DNA of 64,000 bases from Zingiber officinale (taxonomy: Eukaryota > Streptophyta > Magnoliopsida > Zingiberales > Zingiberaceae): contig NC_056002.1 of the NCBI RefSeq assembly GCF_018446385.1, positions 8,752,894-8,816,893 on the forward strand, given 5' to 3'. A program made the translations under genes and the position numbers. How positions within the stretch are numbered: position 1 is the stretch's first letter; every line of letters begins with the position of its first letter. The notes beneath the pieces are model-generated. The model searched no databases and was not told the DNA's origin. It saw only the letters and a program-made list of their open reading frames with translations. Below, piece by piece: positions 41,501 to 53,669 of this stretch.

Positions 41501-43668
41501 AATTGATTTTCCCAAAAGTATAGCCTATTGAGAAAATAAATCTAGTAGCACATTTTATACCAATCTTAACTTACAGCGAAGATACAGATTTATAGCATGG
41601 CTGAGATATCCACTGCCCGGGATACCAGTTAGAAGAGATGTGATGGGAACAAACTTGAAGAGGATTGCGTCAGGGTTATTCTGCACAGTCTGTAGCCAAT
41701 TTGAGTGAGTTGGCACGTATACATCACCTCCTCTTTTTGCACAAATAATAGTGAGTCCCTATTATAAGTCAACATTTGCAGTTCAAGATTATTACTTTGA
41801 GTAGAAAATCAAATGCAATAGTATTTATGGCTAGGCAATGTCTATAGTCATACTTCCTTGGTTGAAGCTTCTGAATAGACAGGCAGATGCAACGTGTTAG
41901 GTTGCAAGATTTTCGTGAAGACCTCAGACACCTAGCTAAAGAAAGACATTAATCAATTCTTCCATAGAGACAAGTTAACATCAAATCAAGTAATTATACC
42001 TTGTTCTTGCCTTCTCTGATTTTCCGATGTTGAGGAGAAGGACTACTTCCATCAGAAAATAAAAAATCTCCAAGATCCTCAAGATGCATCTTTAACTCAG
42101 CTGAAGAAATTGTTGATGAAGGGCTCTGTTTAACACAAATTACATCCTGACCTCCTATAGCTACTTCTACAATTATATGTGTTCCAAATGTCCGGATAAA
42201 CCTGAGAGAAAAAGAAGAAGAAAAAAAACTTCATTAATTCATAAAACCATTATGGGATGGTGTATGCGTAATGCCACCTTGTAACCATTAGCGAGCATAT
42301 ATCTTCAAATTGTAGGTGGATTAATGCCATGAATAGTTAATTAGATAAATATAGACCATTGTGTTAAATCACTATCTCTTTGTCTTGTAGAAAAGAAACC
42401 AGGAATTAATTAAAATAACCAGATTTAAATTATAGCTTATACAAACTCATATGATCGCTAACATCTATGTCATAAACTAACTTCATAATTCTATAGTGGA
42501 AGCAAACTCACCAACTGAGGGCTAAAGGATCCCACTTTGAAGGTACCACCCTTTTAACCTCATCACGAAGAACTAAGGGAGAAGCTTTCAGATGTAAATT
42601 ATACAAGGAAATAAAGTATCCATCAAAAGCAAAATATTTTGTCTCTTTAGCATCTTCCAACCATGCTCCAGTTAGATCAAAAAGAGCATTAAAATAGCCT
42701 GAAGGCACCTTTCCTTGGACTGAAGATTTCTGATTGAGTAATTCGGACATCTGTTACAAAAACAATCACTTAGATGATACATATAGACCTTAACCTTCAA
42801 TTCGGTAGAACATTGAAAGATCCCAAAAATCCAAATTTGTATAACTCAACAATTGATAGAGCTCCATACGGTTATACTTATTCAACTGGGAAGACAGAAT
42901 GAATATTACCAACCAACCCTATAAAATTTACACGTATGATCCCTTATTCTACAGAAAGAAACAAAAACCATTGTTTTGGTCTGTAACATTTAGACAATGA
43001 CACTAGAGTGCAGTAGGGAAGGGACCATATATCAACTCTATATAGCAGAAAATTACCACTTTTCCTCTCGTTTGATACTTGAATCTCCAGATCCCACTGT
43101 GGTTATACAAACTCTACCAGGCTTCTACACTTTTTTTTTTTTGTCGAAGAAAGCAAAATTAGTTGTCGTTATATCGTACTTAAGGTTATAATAAGGATCG
43201 AATAGGATCACCCAGAAATATCAAATAAAAGAAAAACAAGAAACAATTAGGACCATACCAAACGATTCCCCCCTCGTTCATTATCCTTATGGCATTCCTT
43301 CCCGGCCAACAAGTTAAAATCTTTTTATCAAAACCTTTATAAAAGGAGCCCTCCGGATATCAAGATCCATTTTTCCCAAGGCTCAAAAGGGAAAACAAAA
43401 AAAAAATAAAATAAAGATTGACCTGATTGAACTCGAGCACATCCGAGCGGAACCGAATCCGATCGCCCTTATCTAATCCGATATCCTCGGAGACACCGCG
43501 AACGACCTGCCCCCCAGGGAACACTACATCCCGGACGCGTGACTCATCGAGCTGCACGAGACGGCCGCCGTGGAATTCCTTGGCGAACCGGAGGCGGAAG
43601 TCGTGGGTCAGGTCGAAGCCGAGGCCCAGCGAGCGCAGCGCCCGCAGATCCACCTTCTCCCCTTCCAT
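38527..43668 (-). CDS. MACPF domain protein, NSL1/CAD1-like (7 exons)
   Basis: Exons on the minus strand: 43668-43423, 42750-42512, 42201-42000, 41931-41854, 41758-41575, 41127-40961, 39246-38527. All junctions are GT-AG and the frame is kept, giving 611 residues, the usual length for this plant family. Landmarks include RFRSDVLEFNQ, GYFNALFDLTGAW, then FGTHIIVEVAIGGQD, which carries the MACPF signature region, NNPDAILFKFVPITSLL, QFRFFGPKLHVNT, GMRLYLEGIKCNRLAIHL and a PDGPPVPVQSRKLLKFVD block before the C-terminus. Arabidopsis relatives (CAD1, NSL1) restrain salicylic-acid-dependent cell death; whether they form pores is unsettled. An in-frame ATG at 43716 would add 16 residues, but 43668 fits the family N-terminus (MEGEKVDLRALRSLGLGFDL). 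No break is seen. Confidence 0.95.
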
Positions 43669-44930
43669 CCCTCTCCCCAGTTCTGGGTCCTCAACCGCCG
43701 AACCCGACAGATCCAATAGGGAGGGTCATAGAAGTAGTCTTCTGCAGGCGTAAACTTATTCCTGATGAAGATGGCAGTGACAAGAGTGGTTTGACCGACC
43801 CTCGGTTGGTGACGGCTAATCAAGGGCGAGAGGAAGATCGACGAAGACGATAGGCGAAATTTTGCCCGGTGGGCAAAGGTGTCGTCTTTATTGACGCCAA
43901 GGCTATGGGTTTGGGTGTCTGATTCTTTGTTTACTGGGGATCGAGGAAGGAACGAGGAATTTTTTTTTTTTTTTACTTTTATAATATTACTATTGTTTAC
44001 AAAAACACATAATTTTTATTTTTAACTATATTTTAATGGAGCGAAGGCAATTGGCCTAATCCATTCCGCTCCTTTATTTCCTTCCAAATAAACAAAAGAA
44101 ATTCACTAGTCTATTTTGAGGGAGGAAGGGAGCAAACGAAAACGGGCATGAGACGACTTTGAATTGGACAGATCGGGTGTGGCGGGGTCCACCTTCGGTT
44201 GACCATCTTTGGACGGGGATGTAGTGGACGCTTGGTGATGCTCTCCGCCGCGTGGAGGTTTTGACTTAATTGCCGAGGTGACTGAATTGAATGCGGCTTG
44301 TGGGACGATGCCGGGTCGGATCTCCTCCTGTCTCGCTCCGAAAACAGAATCCGACGTGTCGCCTAGGCTACGCCGTTTCATTACACCATTTTCACCCTAA
44401 TTATAATTTTTTTTAATAAAAAACTTATAGATAAATTTCAGTTGACTTTGTTAATTATATATTTTCGTAATTTGAAATGTTAATAGTCATCATGAACTGC
44501 CATAATCAAATAGCATATTGGAAATTAAATGGTCTGTACCAATTTAATTGGGTCTAATTGATGTTTGCATATGTATAAGAATTTAAGAAACCTCAGTTGT
44601 GTTTTCACTTAATGTTTTTTAATTAAGATATTATTAATCGCAATGACATCATCAATGTTCTATTTAATTCGCTCGGTCACTTTTCGTTAAATAGGTCAGC
44701 TACTGATATCTCACGTCATGGTGACATCCCTCCGCATGATTATAAAAAATAAAATCGTATACTTTATAGACTAATAAAGATAAATTGGACCTCTTGGTTA
44801 TTGTTGGCATAGTTGAGATGGTAATATAGACTTATGACTGATCGCATTAGTAAGGGTCAGATCTCAGTAAAACTCATGAATATATACCCGCTCGCCGTCG
44901 AGATCACTATTTATCTTTTTTCCATCCTGG
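43669..44930. other. Upstream region of MACPF gene
   Basis: It likely holds the promoter and 5' UTR of the MACPF gene. An open frame at 44381-44106 (-) is listed separately. From about 44400 the DNA is AT-rich with nothing clear. Confidence 0.5.
44106..44381 (-). CDS. Hypothetical small ORF upstream of MACPF gene
   Basis: 91 codons, Ser/Pro/Lys-rich, starting MKRRSLGDTSDSVFGARQ. The composition is more protein-like than most short frames here and its GC content is higher than the surroundings. I see no domain, signal peptide or membrane segment. It could be a small disordered protein, an upstream exon, or chance in a GC-rich promoter region. Confidence 0.2.
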   Translation of the reverse strand: MKRRSLGDTSDSVFGARQEEIRPGIVPQAAFNSVTSAIKSKPPRGGEHHQASTTSPSKDGQPKVDPATPDLSNSKSSHARFRLLPSSLKID

Positions 44931-45000
44931 TAAGGGATGGAAAGAGGGATATTAGAAATGTAAAAAAGTTTTACTCGATAATTTTTATTTTTAAAAATAA

Positions 45001-48000
45001 TAATAACAACAACAACCAAGTCTTTTCTCACTAGATGAGGTCGGCTGTATGAATCCTTTTACGTCATTGAGCCCTATCTCCTATTATATTATCATCTATA
45101 TTTAAATAAATTTTATCTTATTTTATTGTTGCTAACCAAGTCTTTTTTTGTCGTCCTCTTCCTCGTTTGATATGTATGTTTATCATGGTTTCACATCGCC
45201 TAACTGGAGCATTTATTGGTCGTCTAAGTACATGTCCGTACCATCTTAAACGTGTCTCTCGGAGTTTGTTCTCAATAGATGCAACTCCGACTTTCTCTCT
45301 AATGCTCTCATTCCTTATTTTGTTCATCTTTGTATGTCCACACATCCACCTTAACATCCTCATCTCTGCAACTCTCATCTTATGCTCATGTGCTTGAGTC
45401 ATAGCCAACATTCAGCTCCATATAACATAGCAGGTCTAACTGCGGTTTTATAGAACTTACCTTTAAGTTTAAGAGGTACTTTACGGTCACATAAAACACC
45501 CGACGCTCTCCTCCATTTCACTCATCCTGCTTGTATTCTATGTAAGACATCTCTCTCAATCCCTCCATCATTTTGTAAAAATGATCCTAAATATTTAAAT
45601 CTCTCGATTCCGGGCAACTCATCCTCTCCTATCTTAACAATTGTTTTATTACTTCTAATATTGCTAAACTTAAATTCCATATATTCTGTCTTTAATCTAC
45701 TAAGCTTAAAGCATTTCCCTTCTAGTGTTTCCCTCCAAGATTCAAGCTTAGCATTTATTCCTTCACGTGTCTCATCTACCAAAATAATATCATCTGCAAA
45801 CAACATGCACCACGGTACTGTGTCTTGAATGTGCGCAGTGAGTTCGTCCATAATTAGTGTAAAAAGATAGGGACTTAGGGCTGATCCTTGATGTAACCCT
45901 ATCTTTATTGGAAATGCTTCAGTTACTCCGCCTGAAGTCTTTACTCTGGTCGTTACATCCTCATACATATCCTTAATTAGTTCAATATATGTTACGCTAA
46001 CACCTCTCTTTTCTAAAATTCTCCATATAATTTCTCTTGGGACTCTATCATAAGCTTTTTCTAAGTCAATGAATACCATGTGTAGATCTTGTTTTTGCTC
46101 CCGATATTTTTCAATTAATTGTCTAAGGAGATGTATAGCTTCTATTGTCGACCTTCCAGGCATGAACCCAAATTGATTTTCATCACCGTGGTCTCCTTCC
46201 TTAATATGACTCATTAGTTTAATACCCCTATAGTTTACACAATTTTGTATGTCTCCCTTGTTCTTATATAAGGGAACTAGAGTACTTATCCTCCATTGAT
46301 CAGGCATTCTTTTCGTTTTCAATATCATGTTAAATAATTTTGTAAGTCATTCAATACCTTGTTTCCCTAAGCACTTCCATACCTCTATCGGAATATCATC
46401 TGGTCCAACGGCTTTTCCATTGTGCATCTCATTTAAAGTTTATTTTACTTCTGAAGTTTGAATTCTACGATAAAAATTAAAATTTCTATTCTCATTTGAC
46501 CTAATTAAATTACCTAAGTTAAGTTGGTCACCTAAACCTTCATTAAAAAGTTGATAAAAATACCTCTTCCACCGCTCTTTTATTTCTCCATCATTTACTA
46601 ATACCCTATTACATTCATCTTTAATACATTTTATTTGGCTAAGATCTCTTGTTTTCTTTTCTCTCACTTTAGTTATTCTATAAATGTCTCTTTCCCCTTC
46701 TTTTGTATCCAATTTTTGATATAAGCGTTCAAAAGTTTCATTTTTTGCTTCACTCACTACTTTCTTAGCTTCTTTCTTGGCTATTGTATATTTTTTAAAA
46801 TTTTCCTCGTTCTTACAAATATATAATTCCTTATAAGCTATTCGTTTTTCCTTCACTTTCTCTTGTACTTTCTTATTCCACCACCAAGATTCTTTACTTA
46901 GTGGTGCATGTCCCTTTGACTCACCGAGTACACTCTTAGCTACTATTTTCAACTTTGATACCATCTTATCCCATGTTGTATTAGAGTCATCGTATATTTC
47001 ACCTAATGCTTGTACTTCTACCTTCTCCTTAAATATATTTTGTTTCCCATCATTTAACTTCCACCGCTTAATTCTAGAATTGTATATATTTTCTTTCTAT
47101 TGATACTATGTTTGAGGCGTATATCCAATACTACTACCCTATGTTGGGTAGTTAAGCTTTCTCCAGGGATGACTTTGTAATCTTTACAAATCTTTCTATC
47201 CTTCTTCCTAACCATAAGAAAGTCAATTTGCGATTTATTATTCCCACTTTTGAATGTGACTAAGTGTTCTTCTCTTTTCTTAAAAAACGTATTAGCTAAT
47301 ATAAGATCATATGCTATCGCAAAATCTAATATAGTTTTCCCTTCCTCATTCCTCGTTCCAAACCCATAACTTCCATATACTCTCTCATATTCCTCATTTT
47401 TCACTCCGACATGCCCATTTAGATCACCTCCCATTAAAATCCTTTCATTGGTGGAATATTTTGTAATATTTCATCTAAGTCCTCCCAAAACCTTAATTTG
47501 GTAGCTTCATCTAATCATACTTGTGGTGCATATACGCTAATTATGTTCATAGTTTCTTTCGCCACTATTATTTTAAGGGCTATAATTTTATCCCCTTTTC
47601 TAACTACTCCTACAACTTCATCCTTTAACAAACTATCTACAATGATACCCACCCCATTTCTTGTTTTACTCTTTCCAGTGTACCATAACTTAAAACCCGA
47701 GTTCTTTACCATCTTTACCTTCTCGCCTATCCATTTTGTCTCTTGTACACACAAAATACTAATTTGTCTCCTAATCATCATATCTACTACTTCCATTGAT
47801 TTACCAGTGAGAGTTCCTATATTCTATGTTCCAAATCTTAGATTATTAGTTTTCCTATCATATTTGTTCTTATCTAACCTATGGTATGAGAACTTTTGCC
47901 TATTTAACACTACACCCAAGTTCTCATGGAGATGTAGCAGTTCTTGCTGAGACGTTACAGTCGGACCCTATAACGCGAACTCTTACATATTTATCACTAC

Positions 48001-48214
48001 ACCCGAGTTCTGGAGATGTAGCGGTCATTGTCGAGACGTTACAGTCGGACCCTGCAACGCGTTCCTTCTAGGGAACAACCTAGCATTAGCACAATAGTTT
48101 AATGGATTCATTCATTGAATATTTGTCATAATTTGACGCTGGCTGGCAACCTAACGTAACCATCCTCCTTTATCTGGGCTTGGGACCGGTCATGACTGGT
48201 TATCATGGGCGGAG
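45001..48214 (-). mobile_element. RTE-type LINE, nearly full length, 17-bp target duplication
   Basis: The element is 3.2 kb and flanked by TTTTATTTTTAAAAATA (44984-45000 and 48215-48231). Its 3' end (left) has the short-repeat tail read on the minus strand as GGTTGTTGTTGTTATTATT, typical of RTE elements and unlike a poly-A tail. A 5' region with a diverged 80-bp duplication (about 47890-48065) precedes the endonuclease. Coding is broken (see the ORF entry). Confidence 0.9.
45118..47830 (-). pseudogene. LINE ORF: endonuclease and reverse transcriptase, broken
   Basis: Fragments in order on the minus strand. The endonuclease N-terminal part (47796-47515) has CVQETKW with the catalytic Glu. 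The endonuclease C-terminal part (47434-47054) has GGDLNGHVG and SQIDFLMV. A linker follows (46964-46440). Reverse transcriptase (46328-45522) has NYRGIKLMSH, MVFIDLEKAYDRVPRE with the first catalytic Asp, GLHQGSALSPYLF and CMLFADDIILV with the FADD pair. The C-terminal region (45411-45118) has RLRWYGHVLRRP, common in RTE-clade proteins. Stops and frameshifts separate the parts, and a few residues are missing between KLMSH and ENQFGF. It cannot move itself. The single-ORF layout and motif forms place it in the RTE clade and not L1. Confidence 0.9.
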
Positions 48215-49583
48215 TTTTATTTTTAAAAATAAAACTTAAAAAAAAATAAGAAATGAAATATTTCATTATAAAAATTTAAGATATTTAAGAGTAGGATATT
48301 TAAGGATAGAACACATAAATATTTAGTTTGTAATATATTTAATTTTAAAATTTGGGGTATTTGAACATCGAGATCTCAAATATTTGAAAGAAATATTTGC
48401 TCTCATATAGTTTCAACAACTCTTTCTTCTTCTACACGGGAGATTATTAAATTTTACACTCCATTTACAAGCAACGACATCTATGATTGATGAGTGTCAT
48501 TTGAAGGGGTGAAAAAAGGATATTAGAAATCACCGGATACAAAATTTTACTTGGAGATTTCTATTTAAAAAAATAAAAACAAATAAAAAGAGAAGAGATA
48601 AAATATTTTATTGTGAAAAAATTAAGATTTTGGATGTGAAATATTGGATGGGTAAGCCTATAAATATTTGGTTTATAGTATATTTCATTGTGAAATTTAG
48701 AATATTTGAGAAATAAGATATTTGATTGATGATATAGATGTGTGAACTATAAATATTTAGAAGAAATATTTTTTCTCATTGCATCCATATTTGGAAAAGA
48801 TATTTCTTCAAATATTTCTAAATCCCCAATCTCCATCGTAGTGAAGGGTGGAGAAAGGGATATTAGACATCATCCGGCAAAAAAGTTTGATTTCTATTTT
48901 TTTTTAAATAAAAAATAAAAAAGATATGATTGTGAGAATTTTGGAGTGAGATATTTGATAGATTATGAGACTCATGAATATTTAGTTTACGGTGTATTTC
49001 ATTGTGGAATTTAGAATATTTGAGAAAAATATGGAAGTGCAACTCACAAAATATTTGGGAGAATTATTTACTTTCATAGAGTTCGAACAACTCTTTCTTC
49101 TTATGCAACAGAGAGTACTAAATTTTATAACTCCATTTACAAGCAACGACGTCTAGGACTTATGATTGCCATTGGAAGGGAAGGAAGGAGGATATTAGAA
49201 ATCATCGAGGAAAAAAGTTTTGCCCGATGATTTCTATTTAAAATAAAAATAAAAAAGAGAAGAGATAAAATATTTCATTATGAAAAAATTGAGATATTTG
49301 AAAGTGAGTTATTTGATTTGTGGGGTGATAAATATTTGATTTGTAGCATATTTCATTGTAAATTTTGAGATATTTGAGAAATGAGATATTTGATTGATGA
49401 TGTGGCAAATCTCCACCATTAGAAGGGACAAAGAGAGGGATATTAGAAATTATCGAGTACAATTTTTTGCCTGATCATTTATATTTTTAAAAATAAAAAA
49501 TAAAAAAGAGAAGATTGTGATAAATTTAAGATATTTGAGAGTGAGATATTTGATGGGTGAGATCTATAAATATTTAATTTCTG

Positions 49584-50402
49584 GTGATCCCGTCCGAGCG
49601 CTGAGTCGACGGACGCTGGGGACGTGGCACGCTCCACTGTCTCCGACTGGTGGTGTAGCCTTCCGACGAACCTGCAAGAAAGCCGAGCCGGGAGGGGTTT
49701 CCCGGCGACGGCCCTCCGATGCTCAAGTCAGGCAACGAGAGAGGCAGAGTAACGAGGCTACAGTAGAAATGTGTGTATCCCTTCGTCGACGTTTGGGGTC
49801 TTTATATAGGATCCCGGGGAAGCGCGGGCACATTTCCCAATACGTGCACGCTTCCCCAAACATACCTTAACAAGCCTGTGTCAGAAAAGTACCTCTGATG
49901 TCATTCCACAATTGTCCGAGCATATCCCGGATGTGACGGTGGAAGCTTCCACCGTACGATTCTGTGTACGGCTCGACCGCCAACTCTGCTGCTTGTCGGC
50001 AGCAAGTGTCTCGAGGATGATGTTATTCCCTGTCTCCTTTGTCCTCTTGCGTTCCATGTCTGTTCCAGGGCCGAGCAGATCGGCCGCTCGGCAGGCATAT
50101 TACTCCTGCATCGGTCATATGCTCGGCTGAGACTGCTCCTGCCTGTGTTGCCTTGCGCACCGATCGAACGGACATCCCGCTCGACCATTGAAACCTTTTT
50201 ACCTTAAGCATCGGAAACCCGACCACTAATCGGGTTGTCTTCCATTCGGTTCGGAGAATTCACGGCCGGTCGGCCTGCGGGGCCCTGTCGGTAGGCTTGC
50301 TCCGTCCGGTCGGCCGGTCTCAGAGCTGACTATCTTGACCTTTGACCTCCATGTGTCGTTGACCCCTCGCCGACGAGGATCCCCCATCCTTATCACCGGA
50401 TC
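49584..50402 (-). mobile_element. Solo Ty3/Gypsy LTR
   Basis: Ends are TGATCC and GGATCA. The minus strand aligns with the LTR at 56743-57701, including GATCCTATATAAAGACC (TATA box) and TTGAGCATCGGAGGGCCG. Flanks TCTGG and TATGG suggest a 5-bp target duplication with one change. It lies within a unit of the tandem array, whose sequence continues on both sides. Confidence 0.85.
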
Positions 50403-50812
50403 ATATGGTATATTTCATTATAAAATTTGGAATATTTGAGAAAAATGTAGATGTGGGGACGACAAATATTTGGAAAAAATATTTATTCTCATAGAGTTCC
50501 AATAACTCTTTCTTCTTCTGCAAGAGAGTATTAAATTTTACAACTCCATTTACAGACACCAACATTTAGAACTGATGATTGTCATTGAAAGAGGTGGAGA
50601 GGGAGATATTAGAAATAATCGAGCAAAAAAGTTTTACCCAGTGATTTTTATTTTTATTTTTATTTAAAAAAAAAAGATAAAATATATCATTGTAAGCAAT
50701 TTGAGATATTTGATGGGGTGGGCCCATAAATATTCGATTTATGATATATTTCATTATGAAATTTAGGGTAGTTGAGAAGTGAGATATTTGATTGATGATG
50801 TGGATATGGAGA

Positions 50813-51372
50813 CCACAACGACGACGACGACAACAACTAAGCCTTATCCCACTAGATGGGGTCGGTTATATGAATAATTTTACGCTATTGAGCTCTATCT
50901 CCTACTATATTATCATGTATACTTAAATAAATTTTATCTTATTTTATTGTTGCTAACTGAGTCTTTTTTTGTCTTCCTTTTCTTTGTTTGATATGTGTAT
51001 TTGTCATAGTTTTACATTGTCCAACTAAAGCATTTATTGGTCGTCTAAGTTCATATTCATACCATCTTAAAAGTGTCTCTCAGAATTTTTCCTCAATAGA
51101 TGCAACTCCGACTTTCTTTCTAATGCTCTCATTTCTTATTATGTCTATCCTAGTATGTCCACACATCCACCTTAACATTCTTATATATGCAACTCTCATC
51201 TTCTATTCATATGCTCAAGTAGCCCAATAATTAGTTTCATATAATATGGCAAGTCTAACTACAATTTTGTAGAACTTTCCTTTAAGTTTTAAAGGTACTT
51301 TATGGTCACATGAAGCACCCGACGCTCTCCTCCATTTCAATCATCCTGCTTGTATTCTATGTAAGACATATG
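50813..51372 (-). mobile_element. 5'-truncated RTE LINE
   Basis: About 560 bp matching the 3' end of the LINE at 45001-45550, including the tail (here with ACGACG and ACAACAAC on the plus strand) and the C-terminal coding part. Truncation at the 5' end is normal for LINE insertions. It is more diverged than the longer copy and ends the tandem array. Confidence 0.88.
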
Positions 51373-52333
51373 TAATGTACCAAATATATAATAAAGATTT
51401 AAATATAATTCAAATGTGACATAATTAAATTATTTTATGAGAAATAAATATATTGGTTGGATAATATACCACAAAATAAGATTTTATGAATTTTATGAAT
51501 TTTTTTTTCAGAATTTAAATAAGTTATTTTAGATTTTAAGAGGTATAAATGGGTAATATTTAAAGTTTGTTTACAATATCTAATTAAAGTAGAAGTTAAT
51601 AAGTATATAAACCTAAGTTACATTAATCAAAACTTAAGTTTTGATTTTCGCTGTTTCTCCTCTCGCGCTTGCGCACATCACTGTTCGCCACGCGCAATAA
51701 CAACCGACGATAGGCTGTCGTCGCTGCCCCTATCCTTGGCCGGTGCACCTCTTATACTCCTCCCATTTCGCCGCTACCCTCCTGATCTAGCACGCGTATA
51801 GTAGCTGTGTTGCCCACCTCTTCGCGCACGCGCGATGCTGCCATAGCGTTGTCTGCCTACGAGCCACCGTCGTCTGCCTGCTAGCCACCACCGTCGTCGC
51901 TCTTCCATGCTAGTGTACCTCATTGCCAACCATCGTCGTGGCCAAGGACACAATCATACTCAATCCCTTGTGTTGTCATTGGAATATATAGCCACTGCCT
52001 CCTTTCCACGTGAGACACACGCTCGACCCAGCACGGAGCTGCCTTGGCACCCACGCGACAAAAGCTAGCACATCTCTCTCTGCCCACATGAATAAGAACG
52101 CCTTGCTGTTGCCGAGTCAACTGCCCATGGCCTTCACCGCAGTCGCCGCCTCTCTCATCGCGGGAAGTTAGCGAAGATAATCGCTAGTGCCTCCAGTAAC
52201 AAGCAACCAGTGGACGTCAATCCCTTCTCTGCCGACGATGTCATCGTTCACGGCATTGCTTTCCATTGTCGTTGCAACCACAGCCGCCCACCCGAAGCTG
52301 GCCGACCATGCCACCATCGAAATCCACGGTAGT
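51373..52333. other. AT-rich then GC-rich DNA, unknown
   Basis: 51373-51640 is AT-rich. 51640-52333 is GC-rich with repeated CCACCGTCGTC-type codon runs, like a leader or a captured gene piece. I recognise no protein. The change to Copia reverse transcriptase occurs at about 52334. Confidence 0.4.
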
Positions 52334-53648
52334 CATGCTTAAGTCTATCCGGATACTCTTATTCATTGCTGCTCATATGGATTATGAGATTTGGCAAATA
52401 GATGTCAAGACAGCTTTCCTTAATGGAAGTCTTGAAGAGAACATCCATATGAAGCAACCAGAAGGGTTCATTGAAAAAGGCAAAGAACATCTATTGTGCA
52501 AGCTCAATCGGTCCATTTATGGACTGAAGCAAGCTTCAAGGTCTTGGAACATCCGGTTTAATGAAGTAATCCATTCATATAGATTTATTCAGTGTCCGGA
52601 TGAGTCTTGTGTATACAAGAAGTGTAACGGAAACGTGGTGATATTTCTTATACTATACGTAGATGATATTTTGTTAATTGGCAACAATGTCAAGGTATTA
52701 TCAGACGTAAGGGTATGGTTGTCCAAACAATTTGATATGAAGGACTTAGGAGAGTGTGCACACATTCTTGGGATCAAAGTGATAAGGGATCGCAAGAAAA
52801 GAATGTTGTGTGTGTCCCAAGCTTCATATATAGATACAATCCTTGCTCGTTTTAGTATGCAGGATTCCAAGAAAGGTTTCTTACCTTTTAGGCATAGAAT
52901 AGCTCTATCTAAAGAGATGTCTCCAAAGACATCAAAGGAGATAGAAGACATGAAAGCAGTTCCTTATGCTTCGGTTGTAGGAAGCCTTATGTATGCAATG
53001 CTATGTACGATACCTGATATTTGTTTTGTCGTGGGCATGGTCAGCAGATATCAGAGTAACCCTGGACAAGGGCATTGGATTGCGGTAAAGCATATATTAA
53101 AGTACCTGAGAAGGACTAGAGATTATATGCTAGTTTGCCAAGCAGACGATTTGCTCCCTGTGGGTTACACGGATTCAGATTTCCAATCAGATAGGGACAA
53201 TAATAAGTCTACATCAGGCTATGTGTTTACCTTAGGAGGTGGAGTCATTTCATGGAGGAGTGTTAAGCAGAAATGCGTATCGGACTCAACCATGGAAGCT
53301 GAGTATGTAGCAGCCTCTGAGGCAGCTAAAGAAGCAGTATGGCTCAGGAACTTTCTAATGGACTTAGATGTGATTCCTGATTTGCCCAAAATCATCACAA
53401 TTTATTGTGATAATAGTGGTGCAGTTGCAAACTCGAAGGAACCACGAGCTCATAAGGCAAGTAAACATATAGAGCGCAAGTACCACCTGATACGAGATAT
53501 CGTGAAGCGAGGAGAAGTTGTCATCGCCAAGATTGCATCAGCGGATAACCTGGCAGATCCTTTCACTAAGGCCCTTCCGGCGAAAGCTTTCGATCGGCAT
53601 GTGGAGGGAATGGGAATCAGATGTATGGTAGAAGATATGGCAGCTTAG
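52334..53648 (+). pseudogene. Copia reverse transcriptase and RNase H, 5'-truncated
   Basis: The frame is open to 53648 and encodes the reverse transcriptase from IWQIDVKTAFLNG, through the active-site block YVDDILLIGN, and then RNase H (GYTDSDFQSDRDNNKSTSG, MEAEYVAASEAAKEAVWL), ending with NLADPFTKALP, the usual C-terminus of Copia Pol. The protease, integrase and start of the reverse transcriptase are missing. The upstream frame (from 52266) is unrelated sequence. A polypurine tract, AAGTGGGAGAT, follows, then the LTR at 53670. The frame itself has no stop, so truncation is recent or occurred at insertion. Confidence 0.92.
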
Positions 53649-53669
53649 TCATTAGTATAAGTGGGAGAT

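Larger units (their letters stand above)
44930..50812. repeat. Tandem array of diverged ~330-bp units (interrupted)
   Basis: Units begin with GGGATATTAGAAAT or a close form at about 44950, 48512, 48866, 49190, 49438 and 50607. Each continues with an A-rich stretch and AAAATATTTCATT, then several ATATTTGA steps and GATTGATGATGTGG. After removing the LINE (45001-48214) and the solo LTR (49584-50402), spacing is about 250-360 bp. Identity between units is moderate. No protein is encoded. Confidence 0.75.

Noticed and set aside
47498-47950. 150-codon plus-strand frame
   Set aside because: It is the antisense shadow of the LINE endonuclease region.
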